Of a stretch of DNA of 64,000 bases, positions 44,636 to 52,888 are shown piece after piece. Numbering within the stretch: position 1 is the first letter of the stretch; every line of letters begins with the position of its first letter. The position numbers were made by a program, and so were the translations under genes. The stretch lies in the NCBI GenBank assembly GCA_031286585.1, contig JAITUC010000038.1:124001-188000 (forward strand), read 5' to 3'. The notes under the pieces are model-generated. The model had not been told where the DNA came from. It did no database searches and was given only the letters and a program-made list of their open reading frames with translations. This DNA is from Delftia acidovorans (GTDB lineage: Bacteria; Pseudomonadota; Gammaproteobacteria; Burkholderiales; Burkholderiaceae_C).

Positions 44636-46108
44636 TCAGCGCGCCGGACGGATCAGCACGTACTGAGCCCATTCACCACGGCGCACCAGCAGGTTCACCG
44701 GCTTGGTCTTGTCCACCTTGGCCAGCGTGGCCTCGAAGCTCTTGAGCCCCGTGATCTCGACATTGGCCAGTTGCAGGATCACATCGCCTTCGCGCAGGCC
44801 CGCGCGTGCCGCAGCCTCCACAGCGGCCGTCACGCGCACGCCGCCCTTGATGCCCAGCTCCTTCTTCTGGGCATCCGTGAGCTCGGCCAGCGTCAGGCCC
44901 AGCGGCTGGGAAACCAGGGTGCCGCCCTTGCCGGCGGCCTTGGCCTGCGGAGCAGCGCCGTCGGGCTCGACCTCGGCGATCACCATGGTCAGATCCTTGG
45001 CCGCCCCGCGTCGGAACACGGTGATCGTGCTGCGCGTGCCGGGCTTGGTATTGCCCACCAGGCGCGGCAGGTCGGCCACCTTGTCGATGGCCTTGCCGTC
45101 GAACTTGATGATCACGTCGCCGGCCTCGACACCCGCCTTGGCAGCGGGCGAATCCGGCTCGACAGCCGAGACCAGCGCGCCCTGCGCCTTGCCCAGGCCG
45201 ATGGATTCGGCAATGTCCTTGGTGACAGGCCCGATCTGCACGCCAATGCGGCCTCGCGTGACCTTGCCGGTGGCGCGCAGCTGATCGCTGACACGCACGG
45301 CCTCATCGATCGGGATCGCGAAGCTGATGCCCATGAAGCCGCCGGAGCGCGAATAGATCTGGCTGTTGATGCCCACGACCTCGCCGCGCATGTTCAGCAG
45401 CGGGCCGCCCGAATTGCCGGGGTTGATGGCCACATCGGTCTGGATGAAGGGCAGATAGTCGCCAGTGTCGCGCTGCTTGGCGCTGACGATGCCCGCCGTG
45501 ACGGAGTTGTCGAGGCCGAAGGGCGAGCCGATGGCCATCACCCACTCGCCGACCTTGAGGCGGTTCACATCGCCGATCTTCACGGCCGGCAGACCGGTGG
45601 CGTCGATCTTGACCACGGCCACATCGGTGCGCTTGTCGCTGCCGACGATCTTGGCCTTGAACTCGCGCTTGTCGGTCAGCGTGACGATCACTTCGTCAGC
45701 GCCTTCGACCACGTGGGCATTGGTCATCACGAAGCCATCGGCCGTCAGGATGAAGCCGGAGCCCACGCCGCGCGGCTGCTCCTCGTCAGGCTGCGAGCGC
45801 GGCTGTGGGCGCTGGCGCGGCACATTGGGCACGGGCAGGCCGAAGCGGCGGAAAAATTCCAGCATGTCCTCGTCCATGCCCAGCGCCTCTGAAGAGTTGG
45901 CGGACACCTTCTCCAGCGTGCGGATGTTGACCACGGAAGGGCCGACCTGTTCGACCAGATCGGTGAAGTCCGGCAGCCCCCGCACCACGGCACCACTTTG
46001 CGCATGGGCGGAACTCACCGGCACCAGCAATCCTGCGCTGCCTGCAGCCAGCGCCAGAACGCCGGCCAGTGTGCAGGACTGCAGCGTCTTCCATCGAACA
46101 GTGGTCAT
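44636..46108 (-). CDS. degP: Periplasmic serine protease/chaperone DegP (MucD/HtrA)
   Basis: DegP (490 residues) degrades misfolded envelope proteins. A signal peptide of ~36 residues (ending SSAHA) is followed by the trypsin-like domain with His132, Asp162 and Ser233 (in TNAHVV, DVAVV and NPGNSGGPL). Two PDZ domains follow, from about residue 280 and 390. Start: ATG 46108, six nt after GGAAAGG; the nearer ATG at 46114 abuts it directly. It lies downstream of rseA with a sigma-E-like promoter in between. Confidence 0.95.
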   Translation of the reverse strand: MTTVRWKTLQSCTLAGVLALAAGSAGLLVPVSSAHAQSGAVVRGLPDFTDLVEQVGPSVVNIRTLEKVSANSSEALGMDEDMLEFFRRFGLPVPNVPRQRPQPRSQPDEEQPRGVGSGFILTADGFVMTNAHVVEGADEVIVTLTDKREFKAKIVGSDKRTDVAVVKIDATGLPAVKIGDVNRLKVGEWVMAIGSPFGLDNSVTAGIVSAKQRDTGDYLPFIQTDVAINPGNSGGPLLNMRGEVVGINSQIYSRSGGFMGISFAIPIDEAVRVSDQLRATGKVTRGRIGVQIGPVTKDIAESIGLGKAQGALVSAVEPDSPAAKAGVEAGDVIIKFDGKAIDKVADLPRLVGNTKPGTRSTITVFRRGAAKDLTMVIAEVEPDGAAPQAKAAGKGGTLVSQPLGLTLAELTDAQKKELGIKGGVRVTAAVEAAARAGLREGDVILQLANVEITGLKSFEATLAKVDKTKPVNLLVRRGEWAQYVLIRPAR

Positions 46109-46254
46109 GGTCATCCTTTCCATCTCAATCATTACGTTGCCCCGACGCCATCGCGCCCAGGCGGTTTGTTCGGACACATGGCAGCCGACTTGCCTGCTTT
46201 CGGACGAACGTCACATTCTGGCGCAGTCCTGGCGAGCACCGGCCAGACGATGGC

Positions 46255-46283
46255 TCAGAAGCCTGAAAGACCCGGTTAGTTCC
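46255..46283 (-). promoter_or_regulatory. Putative sigma-E promoter of degP
   Basis: On the minus strand GGAACTA (46277-46283) and TCTGA (46255-46259) are separated by 17 bp, close to the sigma-E consensus GGAACTT / TCTGA. It lies ~150 bp before the degP start. Confidence 0.55.
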
Positions 46284-46336
46284 CGGTTTGCGGCATCCAT
46301 GCATCGCCAGACACCATGCATGGCGCACAAATGACT

Positions 46337-46379
46337 GCACCCGCGTCCATTTCAATGCCGAAAGGCTGGACGCGGGTGC
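46337..46379. repeat. 13-bp perfect inverted repeat between rseA and degP
   Basis: GCACCCGCGTCCA (46337-46349) and TGGACGCGGGTGC (46367-46379) surround a 17-nt loop. No T-tract follows on either strand, so it is not a standard terminator. Confidence 0.65.
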
Positions 46380-46419
46380 AAAAGAAGACAGCAGGGCAAA
46401 AAAGCCCGCCCGTGGATTT

Positions 46420-47136
46420 TCAGCGCTGGTTTGCGCGCGCAGCGGAGGCGAAATTGGCGTTGCGCAGGAAACTGGCCGGCATCTGCAGCGTGGCCGGGCC
46501 ACTGTATTGCGGATGGGATGCCAGCAGCGCATCCAGTCGCGGATCACGCAGCATCACGCTCTGGCCGTAGGGACCGGCCACCGCCACGACGGAGGAAGAC
46601 TGGGCCGTATCGCCAAGCGGGAAATCCTGGGCATTGCCAGCCACCGCAACCGGCGCCGAAGGAGTGGCCGTCTCAAGGGCCGCCAGGGCCTGGCCCGGTG
46701 CCGCGCCGGGACCGGCAGGGGCGCCCAGCATCACGCTCCAGCCGATGGCAGCCACAGCCGCCACGGAGGCAAAGCCCGCTGCCATCTTCCAGCGGAATAT
46801 CGAGGCATTGGCCGCATCGCGCAGCGGCGCGCCATTGACCACTGCCCGGTCCTGTGCCGGATGCGCGATTTGCGCCAACTCTTCAGTGGCCACCGAAACC
46901 AGGGGGCGGCGAGGTTCATCGGCCAGCTGGGCGCGGATCCCGGAGAGCACATCGTGCCGGCTGTGATGCGCCAATTCAGGGGAACGCAGCACATCGCCCA
47001 CAAGGTGGTACATGCGCCACTCCTGCTGGCCTGCATCGCTTTCCGCATAGGCCAGCACGGCCTGCAACTCTGCGGCAGAGAGTTCACCATCAGCCAATGC
47101 CGACAATTGTTCGCGCTTCGTCAGATCGTCATTCAT
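46420..47136 (-). CDS. rseA: Anti-sigma-E factor RseA-like
   Basis: This 238-residue membrane anti-sigma factor holds sigma-E inactive until envelope stress triggers its cleavage. The N-terminal domain has REQLSALADGEL and EWRMYHLVGDVLRS. One membrane segment (WKMAAGFASVAAVAAIGWSVM) is near residues 117-137, followed by a periplasmic part ending in LRNANFASA. ATG 47136 is preceded by AGGTGA; the TTG two codons upstream is rejected. It lies directly after rpoE. Confidence 0.9.
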   Translation of the reverse strand: MNDDLTKREQLSALADGELSAAELQAVLAYAESDAGQQEWRMYHLVGDVLRSPELAHHSRHDVLSGIRAQLADEPRRPLVSVATEELAQIAHPAQDRAVVNGAPLRDAANASIFRWKMAAGFASVAAVAAIGWSVMLGAPAGPGAAPGQALAALETATPSAPVAVAGNAQDFPLGDTAQSSSVVAVAGPYGQSVMLRDPRLDALLASHPQYSGPATLQMPASFLRNANFASAARANQR

Positions 47137-47213
47137 GATCAATCACCTGCTTGTCTGCTCTGAGACCCTGTACCCAAAAAATGCGCCACCCGGCGGCCAC
47201 AACCCCATCACGC

Positions 47214-47885
47214 CTACCAACGCTTGCCCGACTGGCGCTCCAGCAAAGGCTTGACCTTGGCCGAAATCGCTTCCCGCGCGCGAAAAATACGTGAGCGCAC
47301 GGTGCCGATGGGGCAACCCATGGCGTTTGAGATTTCCTCGTAGCTCAAGCCTTCGATTTCCCGCAATGTGACAGCTTGCCGGAGATCCTCGGGCAAAGCC
47401 TCCATGGCGGCATTGACTGCCTGGGCAATTTCCTGGGCTGCCAGGATCGTTTCGGGCGTTTCTTCGGTGGTTAGTTCCTGGCTGACCCGGGAAGTTTCAT
47501 CATCGTCATCCCCGTTGTGTAACGCGCTTTCGGTGATCAGCGGCGAGCGCTTCATGTCCAGCAGCGCCTTCTTGGCGGTATTCACGGCAATGCGGTACAG
47601 CCAGGTATAGAACTGGGCATCTCCCCGGAACTGGTGCAGGGCACGATAGGCGCGGATGAAGGTTTCCTGCGCGATGTCCGGCACCAGGTCCACATCGCGC
47701 ACCATGCGGCCGATGAGACGCTCGATGCGACGCTGGTACTTGATGACCAGCAACTCGAAGGCCCTCATGTCTCCTGCGTTGGTGCGCTCGACCAGAGCCA
47801 GGTCGCTATCGGCAGAAGAAGGCGGGAATTCGGGAGGCGTCATGAAATCGGTGAAGACGGGCCGCGGCGGCCCTGGCGCAGTCAT
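47214..47885 (-). CDS. rpoE: RNA polymerase sigma-E factor
   Basis: Sigma-E (223 residues) is an ECF sigma factor for the envelope stress response. Region 2 has FELLVIKYQRRIERLIGRM, DIAQETFIRAYRAL and FYTWLYRIAVN. Region 4 has LREIEGLSYEEISNAMG and GTVRSRIFRAREAI. The start at 47885 overlaps the upstream ORF's stop as ATGA, which supports it; ATG 47843 is the alternative. A 30-residue N-terminal extension relative to E. coli is possible. It is followed by rseA. Confidence 0.96.
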   Translation of the reverse strand: MTAPGPPRPVFTDFMTPPEFPPSSADSDLALVERTNAGDMRAFELLVIKYQRRIERLIGRMVRDVDLVPDIAQETFIRAYRALHQFRGDAQFYTWLYRIAVNTAKKALLDMKRSPLITESALHNGDDDDETSRVSQELTTEETPETILAAQEIAQAVNAAMEALPEDLRQAVTLREIEGLSYEEISNAMGCPIGTVRSRIFRAREAISAKVKPLLERQSGKRW

Positions 47886-48403
47886 TGCGCCCGTTCTGTA
47901 GGTCTGGCCGGGGAATATACAGCACGCCGCAAATCACCCCAGGTTTCCGGACTCTGCCTGTACAACAGCAGCAGCCAGCGGGAGCTGCGCCAATGCAAGG
48001 GCCCCGCCGGCACCATGGAAACCAAGGGACAGGCCTGCACCCACAACCACGGTCCGCCATCGGCTCGCACCTGCAGCAGCACCGGCTGCGCCGCCTGGCC
48101 CGGGTCCGCCCCGCCGATCCACCACTGCACGCCGTCCCAGGCGATGAAACCCTTGCCCAGGCTGTGCCATCCATGCCACATGCCTGCAGCACTAACCAGG
48201 GAAACCACAACGGCCACGGCGGCAGGCCACCACCCTGACTGGAGATTCAAGGCCCATGCCAGCAAAAGCATGGCGGCCAATAGCCAAAGTGCACAAAGAC
48301 ACGCTGCCACGGTGCGCGATGGCTTCAGCGGATGGCGAACTGCGGGTGGCGCATGGCGAGACGGCATGCCTGCAGTGTCGCAAAACCGCAGCATGACGAA
48401 CAT
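47882..48403 (-). CDS. Small membrane protein, YgfX/CptA-like (uncertain)
   Basis: This 173-residue protein has a basic N-terminus and two adjacent hydrophobic segments near residues 33-53 and 60-75 (LCALWLLAAMLLLAWAL, then AAVAVVVSLVSA). A C-terminal cytosolic part with Trp-rich strands follows (FIAWDGVQWWIGG, RWLLLLYRQS). The topology and Trp pattern recall YgfX (CptA), known as the toxin partner of SdhE/YgfY, but no YgfY-like gene is next to it and homology is not certain. It overlaps rpoE by 4 nt. Confidence 0.6.
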   Translation of the reverse strand: MFVMLRFCDTAGMPSRHAPPAVRHPLKPSRTVAACLCALWLLAAMLLLAWALNLQSGWWPAAVAVVVSLVSAAGMWHGWHSLGKGFIAWDGVQWWIGGADPGQAAQPVLLQVRADGGPWLWVQACPLVSMVPAGPLHWRSSRWLLLLYRQSPETWGDLRRAVYSPARPTERAQ

Positions 48404-48436
48404 TTATCCTGCACTCACCCGGCAAATGCGTGAAAT

Positions 48437-48469
48437 AAAAAAGCCCGCTCCCTTGCGGGGCGGGCTTTT
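48437..48469 (-). terminator. Terminator downstream of fabF
   Basis: AAAAAAGCCCG at 48437-48447 pairs with CGGGCTTTT at 48461-48469. On the minus strand it lies just after fabF and ends in T6. It separates the fab genes from the rpoE group. Confidence 0.82.
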
Positions 48470-48488
48470 CATGTGCATTCCGCAGACC

Positions 48489-49733
48489 TCAGATTCGCTT
48501 GAACACCAGCGTTCCGTTGGTGCCTCCGAAGCCGAAGTTGTTCTTCACCGCCACCTCGATCTTCGCGTCCCTTGCCGTATTGGCGCAGTAGTCGAGATCG
48601 CACTCCGGGTCCTGGTTGTCCAGGTTGATGGTCGGGGGAATCTTCTGCTCGTGCAGTGCCAGCACGGTGAAGACGCTCTCGATGCCGCCAGCACCGCCCA
48701 GCAGGTGACCTGTCATGGACTTGGTCGAGCTGACAACGATTTTCTTGGCGTGATCGCCCAGAGCCGCCTTGATGGCGTTGGTCTCGTTGAGGTCGCCCAG
48801 CGGCGTGGAAGTGCCGTGCGCGTTCAGATAGTCGATCTGGTCGGCATTGATGCCGGCATTTCGCAAAGCTGCCAGCATGGCGCGGCGCGGGCCGTCCATG
48901 TTGGGTGCCGTCATGTGGCCGGCGTCGGCACTCATGCCGTAGCCGCACAGTTCGGCGTAGATCTTGGCACCGCGGGCCTTGGCATGCTCGTACTCTTCCA
49001 GCACCAGCACGCCCGCGCCTTCGCCCAGCACGAAGCCGTCGCGGTCCTTGTCCCAGGGGCGCGAGGCGGACTTGGGATCATCATTGCGCGTGGACAGGGC
49101 GCGCATGGCGGCAAAGCCGCCGACGCCCAGGGGGGAGACCGTGGCTTCCGTGCCACCGGCCACCACCACATCGGCATCGCCGTATTCGATCATGCGTCCT
49201 GCCTCGCCTATGCAGTGCAGCCCGGTCGTGCAGGCGGTCACCACGGCAAGATTCGGCCCCTTGAAGCCGAAGCGCATGGACACATGGCCAGCCACCATGT
49301 TGATGATGGAGGCAGGCACGAAGAACGGCGTGATGCGGCGCGGTCCGCGCGCAGCCAGTTCCGCGTGGGTGTTCTCGATCAGCGGCAAGCCGCCGATGCC
49401 CGAACCGATCACACAGCCGATGCGCGTGGCCATATCATCCGACAAGGCCTCGCCCGTGGGCAGACCTGAGTCCTGCACGGCTTGCGCCGCAGCAGCGATG
49501 CCGTAATGGATGAAGGTGTCCATGGAGCGCGCATCCTTGGCGCTCATGTACGACTCCACATCGAATCCCTTGACCTCACCCGCAATCTTGCAGGCAAAGT
49601 TCGAGGCATCGAACTTGGTGATGAGGTCAATGCCGGACTGGCCGGCCAAAAGATTGGCCCAGGCGTCGCCCACCGTGTTACCCACGGGGGAGATGCAACC
49701 CAGGCCGGTCACGACAACGCGACGACGGCTCAT
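48489..49733 (-). CDS. fabF: 3-oxoacyl-ACP synthase II
   Basis: FabF (414 residues) elongates acyl-ACP with malonyl-ACP. The catalytic Cys is in TACTTGLHC (near residue 165), one His in NAHGTSTPLGD and the other region in NNFGFGGTNG near the end. The N-terminus is RRRVVVTGLGCISPVG. It is 39 bp after acpP, followed by a terminator. Confidence 0.97.
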   Translation of the reverse strand: MSRRRVVVTGLGCISPVGNTVGDAWANLLAGQSGIDLITKFDASNFACKIAGEVKGFDVESYMSAKDARSMDTFIHYGIAAAAQAVQDSGLPTGEALSDDMATRIGCVIGSGIGGLPLIENTHAELAARGPRRITPFFVPASIINMVAGHVSMRFGFKGPNLAVVTACTTGLHCIGEAGRMIEYGDADVVVAGGTEATVSPLGVGGFAAMRALSTRNDDPKSASRPWDKDRDGFVLGEGAGVLVLEEYEHAKARGAKIYAELCGYGMSADAGHMTAPNMDGPRRAMLAALRNAGINADQIDYLNAHGTSTPLGDLNETNAIKAALGDHAKKIVVSSTKSMTGHLLGGAGGIESVFTVLALHEQKIPPTINLDNQDPECDLDYCANTARDAKIEVAVKNNFGFGGTNGTLVFKRI

Positions 49734-49772
49734 GCGTAAAACCTTCTGCTGATCGCTCGGGTCAGGGCCCTA

Positions 49773-50012
49773 TCAGGCCTTCTGGTGGGTGTTGGCGTAG
49801 TCGATGGCGTTTTGCACCGTCGTGATCTTTTCCGCGTCTTCGTCGGGGATCTCGATGCCGAATTCATCTTCCAGGGCCATCACCAGCTCCACCGTGTCCA
49901 GGGAGTCAGCACCCAGATCAGCCACGAAGGCCTTTTCGTTGGTGACTTGAGACTCTTCAACGCCGAGTTGTTCGGCAATGATTTTTTTGACACGTGCTTC
50001 GATATCGCTCAT
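49773..50012 (-). CDS. acpP: Acyl carrier protein
   Basis: AcpP (79 residues) carries acyl chains on phosphopantetheine at Ser37 in LGADSLDTVEL. It is strongly acidic, as expected. It lies between fabG and fabF; AcpS at 37274-37669 activates it. The gap to fabG is 149 bp and may hold an extra promoter, but I did not identify one. Confidence 0.98.
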   Translation of the reverse strand: MSDIEARVKKIIAEQLGVEESQVTNEKAFVADLGADSLDTVELVMALEDEFGIEIPDEDAEKITTVQNAIDYANTHQKA

Positions 50013-50161
50013 GGTTTCCCTCTGGGGGTTGTGAATGAACCCGCGATTCTAGCTGCTTCGGGCCTCAGACCCTCTTCAGCCGGCCGTCGCGAGGAAACGG
50101 CCTCTTAGGTTGCAAGCAACGCCGGCTTCTGGCAGGGCTCTGCCCGCAGCCGCCGCAGCAC

Positions 50162-50908
50162 TTACATGTACATGCCGCCGTTGACGTGCAATTCCTGGCC
50201 GGTGACATATCCCGCACCCGCAGATGCGAGATAGGCCACGGCATGAGCGATGTCGCTGGGTTGGCCCAGATCGCCCATGGCGATCTGCGATTTGAGGGCG
50301 TTCCTCTGCTCTTCGGGCAGCTCCGCCGTCATGTCGGTGTCAATGAAGCCAGGTGCCACGCAGTTGACCGTGATGCCGCGGCTGCCCAGTTCACGGGCCA
50401 GAGCACGCGTCATGCCGGCAACGCCGGCCTTGGCAGCTGCATAGTTGGCTTGACCCGGGTTGCCGGAGGCGCCAACGACGCTGGTGATGTTGATGATGCG
50501 GCCAAAACGCTGCTTCATCATGGGCCGAATGGCCGTACGGCTGACTCGGAAAACCGCCTTGAGATTGGTGTCGATCACCGCATCCCAGTCGTCGTCCTTC
50601 ATGCGCATGGCCAGGGTGTCGCGCGTGATGCCGGCGTTGTTGACCAGCACATGCAGGCCGCCGTCATTCTTGACGATGCTGTCGATCAAGGCATCGACGG
50701 CCGCTCCATCCGTGACGTTGAGGTTCACGCCGCGGCAGCCTTCATGGGCCGACAGGGCCTGGCCGATCTTTTCCGCGCCACCGTCGGTGGTGGCCGTGCC
50801 GATCACGCGGTAGCCGCGCGCTGCCAGTTCCTGGGCAATGGCAGCGCCAATGCCGCGCGAGGCGCCCGTCACCAGGGCAACCTGGGGCTTGTTCTGGTTG
50901 TCAGTCAT
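50162..50908 (-). CDS. fabG: 3-oxoacyl-ACP reductase
   Basis: FabG (248 residues) is a NADPH-dependent SDR that reduces 3-ketoacyl-ACP. The Rossmann motif is VTGASRGIGAAIA, and the Ser/Tyr/Lys triad is in NITSVVGASGNPGQANYAAAKAG. The start overlaps the fabD stop (ATGA). A normal FabG in every motif. Confidence 0.97.
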   Translation of the reverse strand: MTDNQNKPQVALVTGASRGIGAAIAQELAARGYRVIGTATTDGGAEKIGQALSAHEGCRGVNLNVTDGAAVDALIDSIVKNDGGLHVLVNNAGITRDTLAMRMKDDDWDAVIDTNLKAVFRVSRTAIRPMMKQRFGRIINITSVVGASGNPGQANYAAAKAGVAGMTRALARELGSRGITVNCVAPGFIDTDMTAELPEEQRNALKSQIAMGDLGQPSDIAHAVAYLASAGAGYVTGQELHVNGGMYM

Positions 50909-51849
50909 GCGAGGGATTCTTTCACGTCGGCCAGCGTGGCCGGATCATAGAGGGCAGCGGCCGTCAGGTCCGCGTCAATCCGCTTGGTCAGGCCCATGAG
51001 CACCTTGCCGGGACCGCACTCGACGAGATGCACGATGCCGCGCGCCTTCATGGCCTGGACGCATTCCACCCAGCGCACCGGGCCAAAGGCCTGGCGATAC
51101 AGCGCATCGCGGATGGCGTCGGCATCTTGCTCGATCGCCACATCGATGTTGTTGAGCACGGGAATCTGCGGCGCAGCCAGCGCGGTGGCAGCCAGCGCTG
51201 CCTTGAGCTTTTCGGCTGCAGGCTTCATCAGGCTGGAATGGAACGGCGCCGACACAGGCAGCGGCAGGGCACGCTTGGCGCCTGCAGCCTTGAGAGCCTC
51301 GCAGGCTTTTTCGACAGCAACCTTGCTGCCGGCGATCACGGTCTGCGAAGGATCGTTGAAATTGACGGCTTCGACGACTTCAGCGCCACCCAGTGCGGCC
51401 GTGACCTCGGCGCAGCCTGCGCGCACCTTGTCGGCGTCCAGACCCAGGATGGCCGCCATGGCGCCCGTGCCCACGGGCACGGCCTCCTGCATGGCTGCAG
51501 CACGCAGGCGCACCAGCGGGGCAGCCTGGGCCAGCGTCAGCACGCCCGAGGCGACCAGGGCGGAATACTCGCCCAGCGAATGGCCAGCCACGACATCGGG
51601 CAGCGCACCGCCTTCGGCCCGCCAAACGCGCCAGGCGGCCACACCGGCCACCAGCATCACGGGCTGGGTGTTGGTGGTGAGCGCCAGGGCTTCCTTCGGT
51701 CCTTGCTGGATCAGCTGGCCGATGTTTTCACCCAGAGCCTCGGAGGCTTCGGCCAGCGTCTGTGCCACGACGGGATGGTCACCCCATCCGTCGAGCATGC
51801 CTACCGATTGCGAACCCTGGCCGGGAAAGACGAATGCAAACTTCTTCAT
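50905..51849 (-). CDS. fabD: Malonyl-CoA:ACP transacylase
   Basis: FabD (314 residues) loads malonyl onto ACP. The N-terminus is FAFVFPGQGSQSVGM; the catalytic Ser91 is in AGHSLGEYSALV, and His in VSAPFHSSLM. ATG 51849 (MKKFAFV) gives the family start; the ATG at 51909 would overlap fabH and adds 20 residues. It overlaps fabG by 4 nt. Confidence 0.97.
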   Translation of the reverse strand: MKKFAFVFPGQGSQSVGMLDGWGDHPVVAQTLAEASEALGENIGQLIQQGPKEALALTTNTQPVMLVAGVAAWRVWRAEGGALPDVVAGHSLGEYSALVASGVLTLAQAAPLVRLRAAAMQEAVPVGTGAMAAILGLDADKVRAGCAEVTAALGGAEVVEAVNFNDPSQTVIAGSKVAVEKACEALKAAGAKRALPLPVSAPFHSSLMKPAAEKLKAALAATALAAPQIPVLNNIDVAIEQDADAIRDALYRQAFGPVRWVECVQAMKARGIVHLVECGPGKVLMGLTKRIDADLTAAALYDPATLADVKESLA

Positions 51850-51905
51850 ATTTTCAAAAATAAAAGCCGCGCCATGGGAGCCTGCCGACAGGCAGGCCTC
51901 CCGCA

Positions 51906-52883
51906 TCACATCTTGAGAAGCACCGCACCCCAGGTGAAGCCACCGCCCACGCCTTCCAGCAGCACGGTCTGCCCGGGCTTGACCTGGCCATTGCGCACGC
52001 CGTGGTCCAGCGCCAGCGGGATCGAGGCGGCCGAGGTATTGCCATGCTGGTCCACGGTCACCACCACCTTGTCCATGGACAGCTTGAGCTTGCGCGCCGT
52101 GCTTTGCATGATGCGGATGTTGGCCTGGTGAGGGATCAGCCAGTCGATGTCGGCATCGGTGAGCCCGGCCTTGTCCAGCGTCGCGCGGGCAGCCTTTTCC
52201 AGCACGCCGACCGCCAGCTTGAACACGGCCTGTCCATCCATCTTCAGCAGCGGGTCGCCGAGCACCTGGCCGCCGGACACATTGCCCGGCACGCAGAGGA
52301 TGCCGACATGCTTGCCATCGGCATGCAGGTCGGACGCCAGGATGCCCGGCTGCTCGGACGCCTCCAGCACCACCGCGCCGGCGCCGTCGCCGAACAGCAC
52401 GCAGGTCGTGCGGTCGTTGAAGTCAAGGATGCGGCTGAAGACTTCGGAGCCCACCACCAGCGCGCGGCTTGCGGCGCCGGACTGGATCATGGCATCGGCC
52501 ACCGTGAGCGCGTAGACAAAGCCGCTGCACACGGCCTGCACGTCGAAGGCCGCACAGCCATTGGCGCCGAGCTTGTTCTGCAGGATGCAGGCCGTGGACG
52601 GGAAGACCATGTCGGGCGTCGAGGTGGCCACGATGATCAGGTCGATGTCCTGTGGCTGGCAGCCCGCCGCTTCCAGCGCCTTCTTCGACGCCTCCAGGGC
52701 CAGATCGCTGCTGGCAACGTCGGGCGCGGCAAAGTGGCGGGCATGGATGCCGGTGCGCTCGACGATCCACTCGTCCGAGGTCTCGATGCCATGCTGGGCC
52801 AGTTCGGCAGCCAGATCGTGATTGGTGAGTCGGCGGGGTGGCAGGTAGCTGCCCGTGCCGGTGATGCGTGCGTAGCGTCTCAT
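51906..52883 (-). CDS. fabH: 3-oxoacyl-ACP synthase III
   Basis: FabH (325 residues) starts fatty-acid synthesis by condensing acetyl-CoA with malonyl-ACP. Cys119 in DVQAVCSGFVYAL is the nucleophile; the His and Asn are in LIPHQANIRIM and the GNTSAASIPLAL segment. It is 5 bp after plsX. Confidence 0.97.
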   Translation of the reverse strand: MRRYARITGTGSYLPPRRLTNHDLAAELAQHGIETSDEWIVERTGIHARHFAAPDVASSDLALEASKKALEAAGCQPQDIDLIIVATSTPDMVFPSTACILQNKLGANGCAAFDVQAVCSGFVYALTVADAMIQSGAASRALVVGSEVFSRILDFNDRTTCVLFGDGAGAVVLEASEQPGILASDLHADGKHVGILCVPGNVSGGQVLGDPLLKMDGQAVFKLAVGVLEKAARATLDKAGLTDADIDWLIPHQANIRIMQSTARKLKLSMDKVVVTVDQHGNTSAASIPLALDHGVRNGQVKPGQTVLLEGVGGGFTWGAVLLKM

Positions 52884-52888
52884 CTGTA

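Larger units (their letters stand above)
46109..46419. other. Gap between rseA and degP (no gene)
   Basis: In this 311-bp stretch, where rseB often stands in relatives, I find no RseB-like ORF. It contains the sigma-E-like promoter and a 13-bp inverted repeat. GGGC-TTTTTT-GCCC near 46394-46407 is a weak hairpin only. Confidence 0.65.

Noticed and set aside
47843..47885. rpoE starting at ATG 47843
   Set aside because: The upstream start at 47885 overlaps the preceding stop as ATGA; the shorter start has no ribosome-binding site either.
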